The position numbers and the translations under genes were made by a program. Source: Deinococcus cellulosilyticus NBRC 106333 = KACC 11606 (lineage in GTDB: Bacteria; Deinococcota; Deinococci; Deinococcales; Deinococcaceae). Taken from it: DNA of 64,000 bases. Shown here piece by piece: positions 33,042 to 40,576 of this stretch (position 1 is the first letter of the stretch; every line of letters starts with the position of its first letter). The stretch covers positions 1 through 64,000 of the forward strand of contig NZ_BJXB01000019.1 of the NCBI RefSeq assembly GCF_007990775.1, in the 5' to 3' direction. Below the pieces are notes generated by a model. The model was not told the origin of the DNA and ran no database searches. It saw nothing but the letters and a program-made list of their open reading frames with translations.

Positions 33042-36002
33042 ATGTATGACATGAAAAGATCCCGCAAGCCTGACATGCAGATCTGCTGCCTGGGGCTCCC
33101 GGTCCTGATCCAGGGGTCCAGAAGCCATCCGTTGCCCAATGAACGCTCCCTGTGGTTTCTGACCTACCTGGCCGCACAGGAGGGCTGGGTGATGCGAGAA
33201 GAACTGGCCCGTGTGTTGTGGCCCGATGCAGAATCCAGTGTGGGACGGACCCGGCTCAGGCAATTGATTTTGCGCATCAAGGACCAGGATCTCGCTCCGC
33301 AACTGGAAATCGAGCCACACCGTCTGCGCTGGAATTCGGGCTGTGATCTTCATGTTTTCCGGGAGGCTTACCAGCGGGAAGACTGGGAGATGGTGAACCA
33401 GATTTACCGGGGGGCTCTGCTCATGGGGTGCTCCACAGAGGCATCCGATGAATTCACGGCCTGGCTGGATCTGGAGCGTTTCAAATTGCAGACCCAGTGG
33501 AGGCAGGCGGCCCACCAGCACGCCCTTGTGCTGCAGAAGCAGGGCCAGGTGCAACAGGCACAGGTCGTGCTGGAACGCATTCTGGATTCAGATCCTCTTG
33601 CAGAGGATGTGCTCTGTGATTACCTGCGCATGGCCACCCACAATGGTCATGCAGATGCTGCCACATCCCGTTACCGGCATTTTGTGCGGGAACTTCAGGA
33701 GCAGCTGCAGATGAAACCCAGACAGGAAACCCAGGATCTTTTTGCCCTGCTCAGGCAGGAATTGCCCCAGGAGGGAACAGAAAAACCTGCTTTAGAGCGT
33801 TCTGCTCCCATGCAAATGACCTCCTCGCTGATGGGCAGAACGCAAGAATTGCAGGAGATCCTGACCCAGCTTTCCCAGGCACAGGTGCGTCTGGTGTCCC
33901 TGACCGGAGTGGGAGGGGCAGGGAAGACCCGCCTGGCCCTGGAAGTGGCCCGACAGTTCCCGATGCCCTCGCTTTTTGTCAGTCTGGTGGGACATCCAAC
34001 GGAAGAGTCCATTCTGCCCCGTCTGGCACAGGAACTCGGAGTGACCCTCACCTCCCTCCAGCAGGGATCGGAGCAGGTTCAGAGGGCACTTTCAGGCAAA
34101 CAACTGCTGGTGATTCTCGACAACGCTGAGCAGGTTCTGGAGCACACCCGAGAAGGGGTGAATGTGCTGCTGCAGTGCCCAGATGTGAAGGTGCTGGTGA
34201 CCTCCAGAATTTGCCTGGGTCTGCCAGGAGAGCATGTGCATGCCCTTGGGGGTCTCGATGCAGGTGAACTTGAAGCGGAGGTGTCTCCTGCCCTGCAGCT
34301 CCTGATGGAAGCCGCCAACAAGGTGATGCCCCAGAACCAGTGGACTGAAGAAGAACGGGACGCTGCACGTCAGATCTGTAATCGGGTGCAGGGGCTCCCT
34401 CTGGGTCTGGAACTCGCCGGGGCCTGGAGACGGCTGCTGGGCTGGACGGAAATTCGGGATGAACTGGAGCAGAGCCTCGATTTCCTGACTGGAGCCCTTC
34501 CAGGTCTGCCAGAAAGGCATTCTGGCATCCGCATTGTGTTTGAGCATTCCTGGCGTCTGCTTCCCACAGGATTGCAGCAGGCCCTGCTGGACCTGATGGT
34601 GTTCCGGGGCAGTTTCGAAAGGGCCTCTGCCCTGAAGGTCACCGGCATCAGCAACCGCGACCTGCTTTCCCTGGTGGACCACTCCCTGGTCAAACGGGTG
34701 AGGGGAAGCGACCAGCGTTTTGAGGTGCATGAACTTATAAGGGAATTCGTCGCAGAGAAACAACCTGGGGGCAACGTTCAGACCCAGGTGCGTCGGAACC
34801 ACGCCCGCTATTTTGTGGGGTTCATCCAGCAGCATGATCCGTATGCTCCCGGGGCCAACCAGCAGTGGGCCCTGCAGAAATTGACCCAGGAGTACGACAA
34901 CCTCCAGATTGCCCTGCATTCCCTGTATGAGGCCTGTGACACCCGCACACTGCTGTCCCTCCTCACGCCTCTGTGCCTGTTGTGGGTCACCCGCAACATG
35001 ACCCTGCAGGCTTACGACTGGCTGGGCAGAATCCGGGACATGCCGGGCGTGCAATCCGACCCTGCCCAGTACGCAGAACTGCTGCTGAACTACGGCAACC
35101 TGGCCCGTTTTCTCGGAGACTTCTCCACAGCAGAGCCTTACTACCTGGACAGCCTGAGCCGTGCCGAGGAGCATGGCCTGCATCACACAGCTTCTGCTGC
35201 CCGCAACAGCCTGGGGGCCATGTACCTGATTCACCGGAGGGTTCAGGAAGCACAGCGGCTGTTTCAGGAGAACCTGCACAGGCTTTCCACCCAGCAGGAC
35301 GCATGCACCCACCAGCAATCCTTCAGCCGACTGGGGATGGGACATGTGTGCCGCTTTCACGGCGATTTCGGGGCTGCAAAACAGTACTTTCAGGACAGCC
35401 TGAGGCTCATCCAGTGCCGTGGGACCCACCATTTCCTGGCTTACGTGTATGAGGGGCTTGGCATTCTCGCCCTGGACCAGGGGGAACTGGAAGACGCCCA
35501 CCTGTGGATCTCTCGCTGTATAGCTGAAAAAAACCGCATGGACAACAAGTTCGAACTGGCTGTTTCATACTACGATCTGGCGTGCATCGCCAGGGCTCAG
35601 GGGAACACCACCGAGGCCCTCACCCACCTGGTGAACAGCATTCAGCTGTCTGTGCATGGAAACCAGTTGCAATCCCTCCCCGCGGCGGTGGAACAGCTTG
35701 CGGAGGTGATGGCCCTTCTGCGGTGCCCTCTGGATGCCCTGCAACTGTGGGGTACAGCCTCCGTGCTCAGAAACCGCATTCAGCTTCCATTTGCCCGTCC
35801 CTTTCCTGAACGCTCCAGAGCGCTGTACCGCAGCGCCAGAGAAGTGGTGGGTCCTCTGGAAGCCAGCCAGCACGAGGCAGAGGGCAGCAGGTTGACCCTG
35901 GTTCAACTGTCTCGACTGGTGACAGACCTGTCCTGCAGGGTTCAGAAGCAGCCTTTGCCTCTGGCAGGTGGGAATGGAACCCAGCGCTGGTCTGTGCACT
36001 GA
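33042..36002 (+). CDS. BTAD/NB-ARC/TPR transcriptional regulator (AfsR/SARP-like)
   Basis: 986 aa. Residues about 10-100 form an OmpR-like winged helix as in SARP/AfsR proteins, about 105-245 a bacterial transcriptional activation domain, and about 265-560 a STAND/NB-ARC ATPase with Walker A GVGGAGKT (289-296) and Walker B-like LLVILDNAEQV. The last 400 residues are TPR-like helical repeats. Such proteins integrate nucleotide binding with a signal and activate nearby or distant genes. The downstream gene at 36081 has an in-phase spacing but no evident functional link. ATG 33051 is an alternative start; neither has a good ribosome site. Confidence 0.85.
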   Translation: MYDMKRSRKPDMQICCLGLPVLIQGSRSHPLPNERSLWFLTYLAAQEGWVMREELARVLWPDAESSVGRTRLRQLILRIKDQDLAPQLEIEPHRLRWNSGCDLHVFREAYQREDWEMVNQIYRGALLMGCSTEASDEFTAWLDLERFKLQTQWRQAAHQHALVLQKQGQVQQAQVVLERILDSDPLAEDVLCDYLRMATHNGHADAATSRYRHFVRELQEQLQMKPRQETQDLFALLRQELPQEGTEKPALERSAPMQMTSSLMGRTQELQEILTQLSQAQVRLVSLTGVGGAGKTRLALEVARQFPMPSLFVSLVGHPTEESILPRLAQELGVTLTSLQQGSEQVQRALSGKQLLVILDNAEQVLEHTREGVNVLLQCPDVKVLVTSRICLGLPGEHVHALGGLDAGELEAEVSPALQLLMEAANKVMPQNQWTEEERDAARQICNRVQGLPLGLELAGAWRRLLGWTEIRDELEQSLDFLTGALPGLPERHSGIRIVFEHSWRLLPTGLQQALLDLMVFRGSFERASALKVTGISNRDLLSLVDHSLVKRVRGSDQRFEVHELIREFVAEKQPGGNVQTQVRRNHARYFVGFIQQHDPYAPGANQQWALQKLTQEYDNLQIALHSLYEACDTRTLLSLLTPLCLLWVTRNMTLQAYDWLGRIRDMPGVQSDPAQYAELLLNYGNLARFLGDFSTAEPYYLDSLSRAEEHGLHHTASAARNSLGAMYLIHRRVQEAQRLFQENLHRLSTQQDACTHQQSFSRLGMGHVCRFHGDFGAAKQYFQDSLRLIQCRGTHHFLAYVYEGLGILALDQGELEDAHLWISRCIAEKNRMDNKFELAVSYYDLACIARAQGNTTEALTHLVNSIQLSVHGNQLQSLPAAVEQLAEVMALLRCPLDALQLWGTASVLRNRIQLPFARPFPERSRALYRSAREVVGPLEASQHEAEGSRLTLVQLSRLVTDLSCRVQKQPLPLAGGNGTQRWSVH

Positions 36003-36080
36003 TCGGGGAAAGACCTGATCGGCAGCTTCCTGATGGCGCACTGCAGTTCTGGACGCTAGATTGGGTCAGGAGGACCAGCC

Positions 36081-36479
36081 TTGATTCCTTTTTACAATGC
36101 CCCTGCCCTGAACCAGCCACCTGCTGAACTGGTGGTTTATGTCAAGGAGCACACCCTCAAAAAACCCCAGACCCTGCAAATGCTCACCATTGATTTCCCG
36201 GATGGGATGCGGGTCAAATACGCCCTGACCAACCAGAAGAACTGGCAAAAAATCACCGAACAATCCAGGTGCCTGAACCCACAGCAGTCTGTTCTGGTGA
36301 CCCTGATTCCCCGCAAGGAGAGCGCAAGACACTCTGCCATCAGTTACACCCTGCTTTGTGAGGACATCAAAAACCACGTGGTGCTCAGTTTTGCCCAGAG
36401 CAGTTCCGGGGGCATCACGGTGAAACAGACCTCCAGTCCAGGTGACAGCATGAAAAAGGCAGCCCTGCTGAAACGCTGA
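36081..36479 (+). CDS. Hypothetical protein with TTG start
   Basis: 132 aa, soluble, no recognised domain. AGGAGG at 36068-36073 is 7 nt before the TTG, a strong ribosome site that decides the start. The sequence alternates strands and short helices (LQMLTIDFPDGMRVKYALTN, SVLVTLIPRKE). It follows the regulator by 78 bp and may be co-transcribed. Confidence 0.65.
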   Translation: MIPFYNAPALNQPPAELVVYVKEHTLKKPQTLQMLTIDFPDGMRVKYALTNQKNWQKITEQSRCLNPQQSVLVTLIPRKESARHSAISYTLLCEDIKNHVVLSFAQSSSGGITVKQTSSPGDSMKKAALLKR

Positions 36480-36503
36480 GCTGCCTGCGCCTGCGTGTGT
36501 TCC

Positions 36504-37490
36504 TTACTGTTTGAGTTCTTTGCGTTCCTCTCTGGCCGTGCGGATCAGTGAGAAGATCACTCCACCTGCCAGCAGTCCCAGGGTCACGCTGAGGGAGAGC
36601 ACAGGGTCCATCTTGCCGAAAATCTGGTTGTAGAAAATCTTGAATCCAATGAACACCAGCACCAGGGCCAGGGCATACTTCAGGTATTCGAAGCGGTTCA
36701 CCATGGCGGCCAGAGCAAAATACAGTGCCCTCAGGCCCAGAATGGCGAAAATGTTCGAGGTGTACACGATGAAGGGGTCCTGGGTGATGGCGAAAATCGC
36801 TGGAATGCTGTCCACTGCGAAGATCACGTCTGCAAACTCGACCATCACCAGGGCCAGGAAAAGGGGTGTGGCATAACGCACGGACTTCTGGGTCACTGGA
36901 TCTTTCAGGCGAACAAAGAAGTTCTGGCCGTGCAGGGTGGGGGTGACTTTGATGCGCTTGCGAATGAAAGACAGGATCTTGTTGTTCTCGATGTCCTCTT
37001 CTTCGTCTTTGCTGAAAAGCATCTTCAAACCTGTGAAGAGCAGGAAAGCCCCGAACACATACAGCACCCAGTCAAAATTGCTGACCAGCGTTGCCCCCAG
37101 ACCAATCATGATGGCCCTCAGGACAATCACGCCCAGAATGCCCCAGAAGAGCACCCGGTGCTGGTACTTTCTGGGAATCGCCAGTGCAGAAAAAATCAGG
37201 GAGATCACAAAAACATTGTCCAGCGAGAGGCTTTTCTCAACGGCGTAGCCCGTGTAGTAAGACAGGGCAGCTTCAGATCCCATCTGCCACCAGATGAAAC
37301 CACCGTACAGCACAGCAATGGCGATGTAGAACGCCGAGAGTTTCAGGCTCTGGGCCACCCCGATTTCTTCGGTCTGGCGTCTCTTGCTGAGAATGCCAAG
37401 GTCAAAGGCCAGCAAGCCCAGCACCAGCACAATGAACATCAGCCAGGTCCACAACGGCTTTCCGAGGTAACTGAGGGTCAGGAGGTCCAT
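36504..37490 (-). CDS. TerC/Alx-family membrane protein, probable manganese exporter
   Basis: 328 aa with about eight transmembrane segments. The TerC signatures are EKSLSLDNVFVISLIF and MVEFADVIFAVDSIPAIFAIT, with the acidic residues thought to bind metal. TerC/Alx proteins export Mn2+ or load exported metalloproteins, and the yybP-ykoY riboswitch in front supports a manganese role. The frame opens earlier at 37553; ATG 37490 fits the family, with GGAAAGGAAG about 12 nt before it. Confidence 0.9.
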   Translation of the reverse strand: MDLLTLSYLGKPLWTWLMFIVLVLGLLAFDLGILSKRRQTEEIGVAQSLKLSAFYIAIAVLYGGFIWWQMGSEAALSYYTGYAVEKSLSLDNVFVISLIFSALAIPRKYQHRVLFWGILGVIVLRAIMIGLGATLVSNFDWVLYVFGAFLLFTGLKMLFSKDEEEDIENNKILSFIRKRIKVTPTLHGQNFFVRLKDPVTQKSVRYATPLFLALVMVEFADVIFAVDSIPAIFAITQDPFIVYTSNIFAILGLRALYFALAAMVNRFEYLKYALALVLVFIGFKIFYNQIFGKMDPVLSLSVTLGLLAGGVIFSLIRTAREERKELKQ

Positions 37491-37525
37491 CACAACGCGC
37501 ACTTCCTTTCCGACTGGTGGTCTGC

Positions 37526-37570
37526 AAAACGACAGAAACCCTGAGCAAACCAAACACAGTCTGCTCAGAG
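37526..37570 (-). terminator. Regulated terminator in the terC leader
   Basis: On the minus strand CTCTGAGCA (37570-37562) pairs with TGCTCAGGG (37547-37539, one wobble), then TTTCTGTCGTTTT. The first strand overlaps the 3-prime strand of riboswitch P1, so the two folds exclude each other. Confidence 0.55.
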
Positions 37571-37658
37571 TCTCGCGATTTTCTGGTCCTGACCGGGCAC
37601 TGTGCGTGCCGTACTGACGATCAACACCACCACCGGAAAGTGGGTGCTACTCCCTCTG
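37566..37658 (-). ncRNA. yybP-ykoY (manganese) riboswitch aptamer
   Basis: Reading the minus strand, CAGAG (37658-37654) and CTCTG (37570-37566) close P1. The highly conserved loop GGGAGTAGC follows the first strand (37654-37646) and CGAGAC precedes the second, the two Mn2+-binding loops of this class. CCGG and GTGCC elements between them supply P2-P4. Position directly upstream of terC is the usual one. Since P1 formation blocks the terminator just downstream, metal binding should switch transcription on. Confidence 0.8.
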
Positions 37659-37747
37659 AATGGTTTCATGCTAAACAAAAATGATGAGAATCTTCTTTGA
37701 ACCTGTGCAGGGAAGCCCCTGGATAGTGCTACAGATCACAATAGAAA

Positions 37748-38005
37748 TCATGAACCAAAAGAACTCCACATGAAGGCCGCGTAAGTCAGGCCTCCCAGAC
37801 CTGCAATTTTCTTCGCCAGTTCAGGGTTGGAAGGGGCCACAAAACAGGCAATGGCCAGAAACACCCACACCAGACTGTGCCCCCAGCGTTGCAGAAAATA
37901 CCGCAAGCCCACAGCAGGACGGTGGGGAAACACAAACACAAAGACCGTCGCCACCCCCATGCACAGCAAACCCCAGATCCAAAAAGGCACACCAAACAGA
38001 TTCAT
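37748..38005 (-). CDS. Small membrane protein, twin 2
   Basis: 85 aa with three hydrophobic segments. Its N-terminus (MNLFGVPFWIWGLLC) clearly resembles that of the gene just upstream (MDFFGLPHWIWTLVC), and both continue with a hydrophobic segment, a P-H/E motif, a conserved R-Y/R-F stretch and a P-S/L-PEL segment, so they are tandem duplicates. The ATG overlaps the upstream stop (ATGA). No function known. Confidence 0.7.
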   Translation of the reverse strand: MNLFGVPFWIWGLLCMGVATVFVFVFPHRPAVGLRYFLQRWGHSLVWVFLAIACFVAPSNPELAKKIAGLGGLTYAAFMWSSFGS

Positions 38006-38241
38006 TTTTTACCTCTCATGAAGAGTGAAGCCACCAGCAGGGCCAGCAGGGCCAGGCTGGGAACAAGTTCAGGTGACAGGGGCACAAGCAGCACAGCAAC
38101 CCCCAGCACCACGAGAGCCACACTGAACCCGTACCTGTCCCGGAATGAAGTGAGGTGCTCGGGCACCTGCCATGCAAACCATCCTGCGAGGGAAAAACAC
38201 ACCAGGGTCCAGATCCAATGGGGCAGTCCAAAGAAGTCCAT
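38002..38241 (-). CDS. Small membrane protein, twin 1
   Basis: 79 aa, three hydrophobic segments, paralogous to the gene that follows it. ATG 38241 begins the region shared with the twin; the extension to 38337 has no counterpart in it. No clear ribosome site is seen, so the start is uncertain. No recognised family. Confidence 0.65.
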   Translation of the reverse strand: MDFFGLPHWIWTLVCFSLAGWFAWQVPEHLTSFRDRYGFSVALVVLGVAVLLVPLSPELVPSLALLALLVASLFMRGKK

Positions 38242-38370
38242 GTCTGAATTCAGGTACGAGGTGATGGGGTTGGGGTTCCCTGAAGGAGGCGTTGATGGGA
38301 AGGCGTGCAGAAACAGACAGCCAAAAATATGGAGCAAGACACAGTTGGAGTTTTTCCTGCTTCAAAGAAG

Positions 38371-38394
38371 TTCCCCCGGTGTGCACCGGGGGAA
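38371..38394 (-). terminator. Terminator hairpin of the subtilisin operon
   Basis: A perfect 11-bp stem TTCCCCCGGTG/CACCGGGGGAA with a 2-nt loop, 32 bp past the stop at 38426. The T tail (CTTCTTTG) is weak, but the stem is very stable. Confidence 0.65.
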
Positions 38395-38425
38395 ACCAAA
38401 GAGCCTGCGGGTTTTGCGCAGATTG

Positions 38426-40576
38426 TTATTTTGAAGAGACCACTGGAATTTTGCGCAATTGCAGAGCGTAATAGCTTTTGGCGCCTTCCGTGTTTTTCTG
38501 GTTGGAAACTTTCAGGTAATAAAGGCCGCTGCTGGGTGCAGTGTAAACCACTGCACTGTCTGCCATGCCCATTTGCACACCTGTTGCAACCTGCTCCTGT
38601 TGTGAATTGTAGATTTCGATCTGTGCAAAAGCCTGTGACCCCAGGTTGGAAGCCAGTGCAGCAAACTGGAAGGTGTCACCAGCATTTATCACAGCACTGT
38701 AGATGTCCACATCTGCACCCTTGGTGGGAACAACGGGCCTGTAGTTCTCATTGTCGAAGGTGCCACCCACCACCACTCCTTTTTCCAGCCACTCTTGTGG
38801 TGCACCAGAGGTGTTTGTCGCATAAGTGAAGGTGTTGTTGCGGGCATACCCTCCCTGGACATACTCGTACAGGTCAGCTGACATGGTGTAATTGAGCATC
38901 ACTGCTTTTTCCACTCCAGATGCCACGGTGATGTTCCCGGTGAGGGTGGTGCGCTGTCCGCCAATCCCAAAGAGGTCTGGACCTCCCACATTGACCTGAT
39001 AGCGTCCAGGTTCCACCCCTGCGAAGACAGCGATGCCCTGGTTGTCCAGAAGCCCGGCACCCGTTTTGGTCAGGTAAGGCAGCCCTTTGTTTTGCCCATC
39101 CTGTGGAACCAGGGTTACATCCACTCCGGGCAGACCAAAACGGTCAATCAGCGAGGTGACCCGCACTGCCAGGTAACCCCCGTCCTGTGGGAGGGTGTCT
39201 TTGCTGAAGGCCAGGGCTTTTTGCAGGTTCAAGCGACCCTGGGGCTGGTCTTTCATGGGGTCCGTGCTGTTCACCAGGATTTTCTTGACCTGATAAGGGG
39301 TGAGTGTGACACCCAGTGCAGCTGCCCTTTCGAGCACCAGGGCTGCTCCCCCTGCCACCACTGGACCGGCCATGGAGGTTCCACCGAAGAGGCCATAACC
39401 GTTGTTTGTGCTGCCATAGGTGGTGAGCCCATCTGTCCCAGGAGCGAACAGGTCCACCCGTGGACCAATGTTTGAGAAGTTGGTTTTGGTGTCGGTGTTG
39501 GTGCTGGCACCCACCGAGATCACACCAGGGAAGGCCTCAATGCCGTTGTGCAGGTCGCTGTAATCGTTGCCCGCCGAGGCGACCACAACCACATTGTTGG
39601 CAAGTGCGTAATCCACGGCATCTTTGAGCAGGGGGCTGTAACCGCCTCCACCCCAGGAGTTGTTGAGGACCTTGGCGCCATGATCCACAGCCCACATCAT
39701 TCCGAAAGCAATGGCAAAATCATATCCGAATCCCCAGATTTCAGAACCGATACGCACGGGCATGAGGATTGCATCCGGGGCCACACCTGCGCCACCCACC
39801 CCGTTGTTCATGCGTTCGGCAATGGTTCCGGCACTGCCGCTGCCGTGGGTGCTGTCGGTGAGTGGATCACTGGGTTGCAGCAAGTTGGGTTTTGTGAAGT
39901 CGGTGGTGGTGAAGGCATCAATGCCAGTGACAATTTTTCCATCGGCTTTGAGGTCTTCATGCAGGCGGTTGAAATCCGTGTCCACCACGCCCACAATGAT
40001 GCCTTTGCCTGTGGCGATGTTCCGCACCTGATTGGCCTTGACGTTGTTCAGCCACCACTGTTTGATGACCAGCGGATCACTGGCAGTGCTTTGTTTTTCA
40101 AGGGTGGGTTTGCTGGTCAGGGGTCCAGAAGTGCCCGCAAGGGGCACCCTGGGCATCAGATGCTTTTGAGCGGACTGGGCATATCTCAGCAGGCCAGTGT
40201 TGCTGAGGGCACGTGATACTTTGCTGGCAGAAAGGTCCCCAGGCAGGGTCAGCACGGCAAACCGGTTGCTGCTTCGGGCGGGCACCATTCGGGTCGTGAG
40301 GGTGGCTCCCAGTGAACGCACCATGACTTCAAAGGCGTTTTCCGTCTGGGCTGTGTAACTGACCACCACCTGGTTGGTGCTGTCCTGGGTGTCCTGGTCT
40401 TTGAGCAGGGCTTCACGTGGAGGCAACTGCTGCTGAACCATTCCAGCGAGTGAAGGGTTGCTGTAAACAGACTGCCATGCTTTTTCAGTGTTCTGTTGGG
40501 CTTCTGGGGTGACGCTTCCACATGCGGCCAGCGTCAGGGCCAGACTCAGCCCCAGAATGGATTTGGTGGTTTTCAT
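38426..40576 (-). CDS. Surface subtilisin-like serine protease lipoprotein (S8)
   Basis: 716 aa. Lipobox LAAC, then an N-terminal inhibitor-like propeptide region (about 60-135), followed by the S8 catalytic domain: Asp199 in VGVVDTDF, His244 in STHGSGSAG, oxyanion Asn337 in ASAGND and Ser401 in GGTSMAG. The last 250 residues are beta-rich, with a carboxypeptidase-regulatory-like segment and a C-terminal PPC-like domain (YYLKVSNQ). ATG 40576 overlaps the stop of the upstream Ig-repeat gene (TGATG), so the two products are co-translated and probably act together on the cell surface. Confidence 0.92.
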   Translation of the reverse strand: MKTTKSILGLSLALTLAACGSVTPEAQQNTEKAWQSVYSNPSLAGMVQQQLPPREALLKDQDTQDSTNQVVVSYTAQTENAFEVMVRSLGATLTTRMVPARSSNRFAVLTLPGDLSASKVSRALSNTGLLRYAQSAQKHLMPRVPLAGTSGPLTSKPTLEKQSTASDPLVIKQWWLNNVKANQVRNIATGKGIIVGVVDTDFNRLHEDLKADGKIVTGIDAFTTTDFTKPNLLQPSDPLTDSTHGSGSAGTIAERMNNGVGGAGVAPDAILMPVRIGSEIWGFGYDFAIAFGMMWAVDHGAKVLNNSWGGGGYSPLLKDAVDYALANNVVVVASAGNDYSDLHNGIEAFPGVISVGASTNTDTKTNFSNIGPRVDLFAPGTDGLTTYGSTNNGYGLFGGTSMAGPVVAGGAALVLERAAALGVTLTPYQVKKILVNSTDPMKDQPQGRLNLQKALAFSKDTLPQDGGYLAVRVTSLIDRFGLPGVDVTLVPQDGQNKGLPYLTKTGAGLLDNQGIAVFAGVEPGRYQVNVGGPDLFGIGGQRTTLTGNITVASGVEKAVMLNYTMSADLYEYVQGGYARNNTFTYATNTSGAPQEWLEKGVVVGGTFDNENYRPVVPTKGADVDIYSAVINAGDTFQFAALASNLGSQAFAQIEIYNSQQEQVATGVQMGMADSAVVYTAPSSGLYYLKVSNQKNTEGAKSYYALQLRKIPVVSSK

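Noticed and set aside
37675..37705. Fur or metal-repressor box upstream of the terC leader
   Set aside because: TGAGAATC-like bases occur, but no palindrome of the right size could be made.
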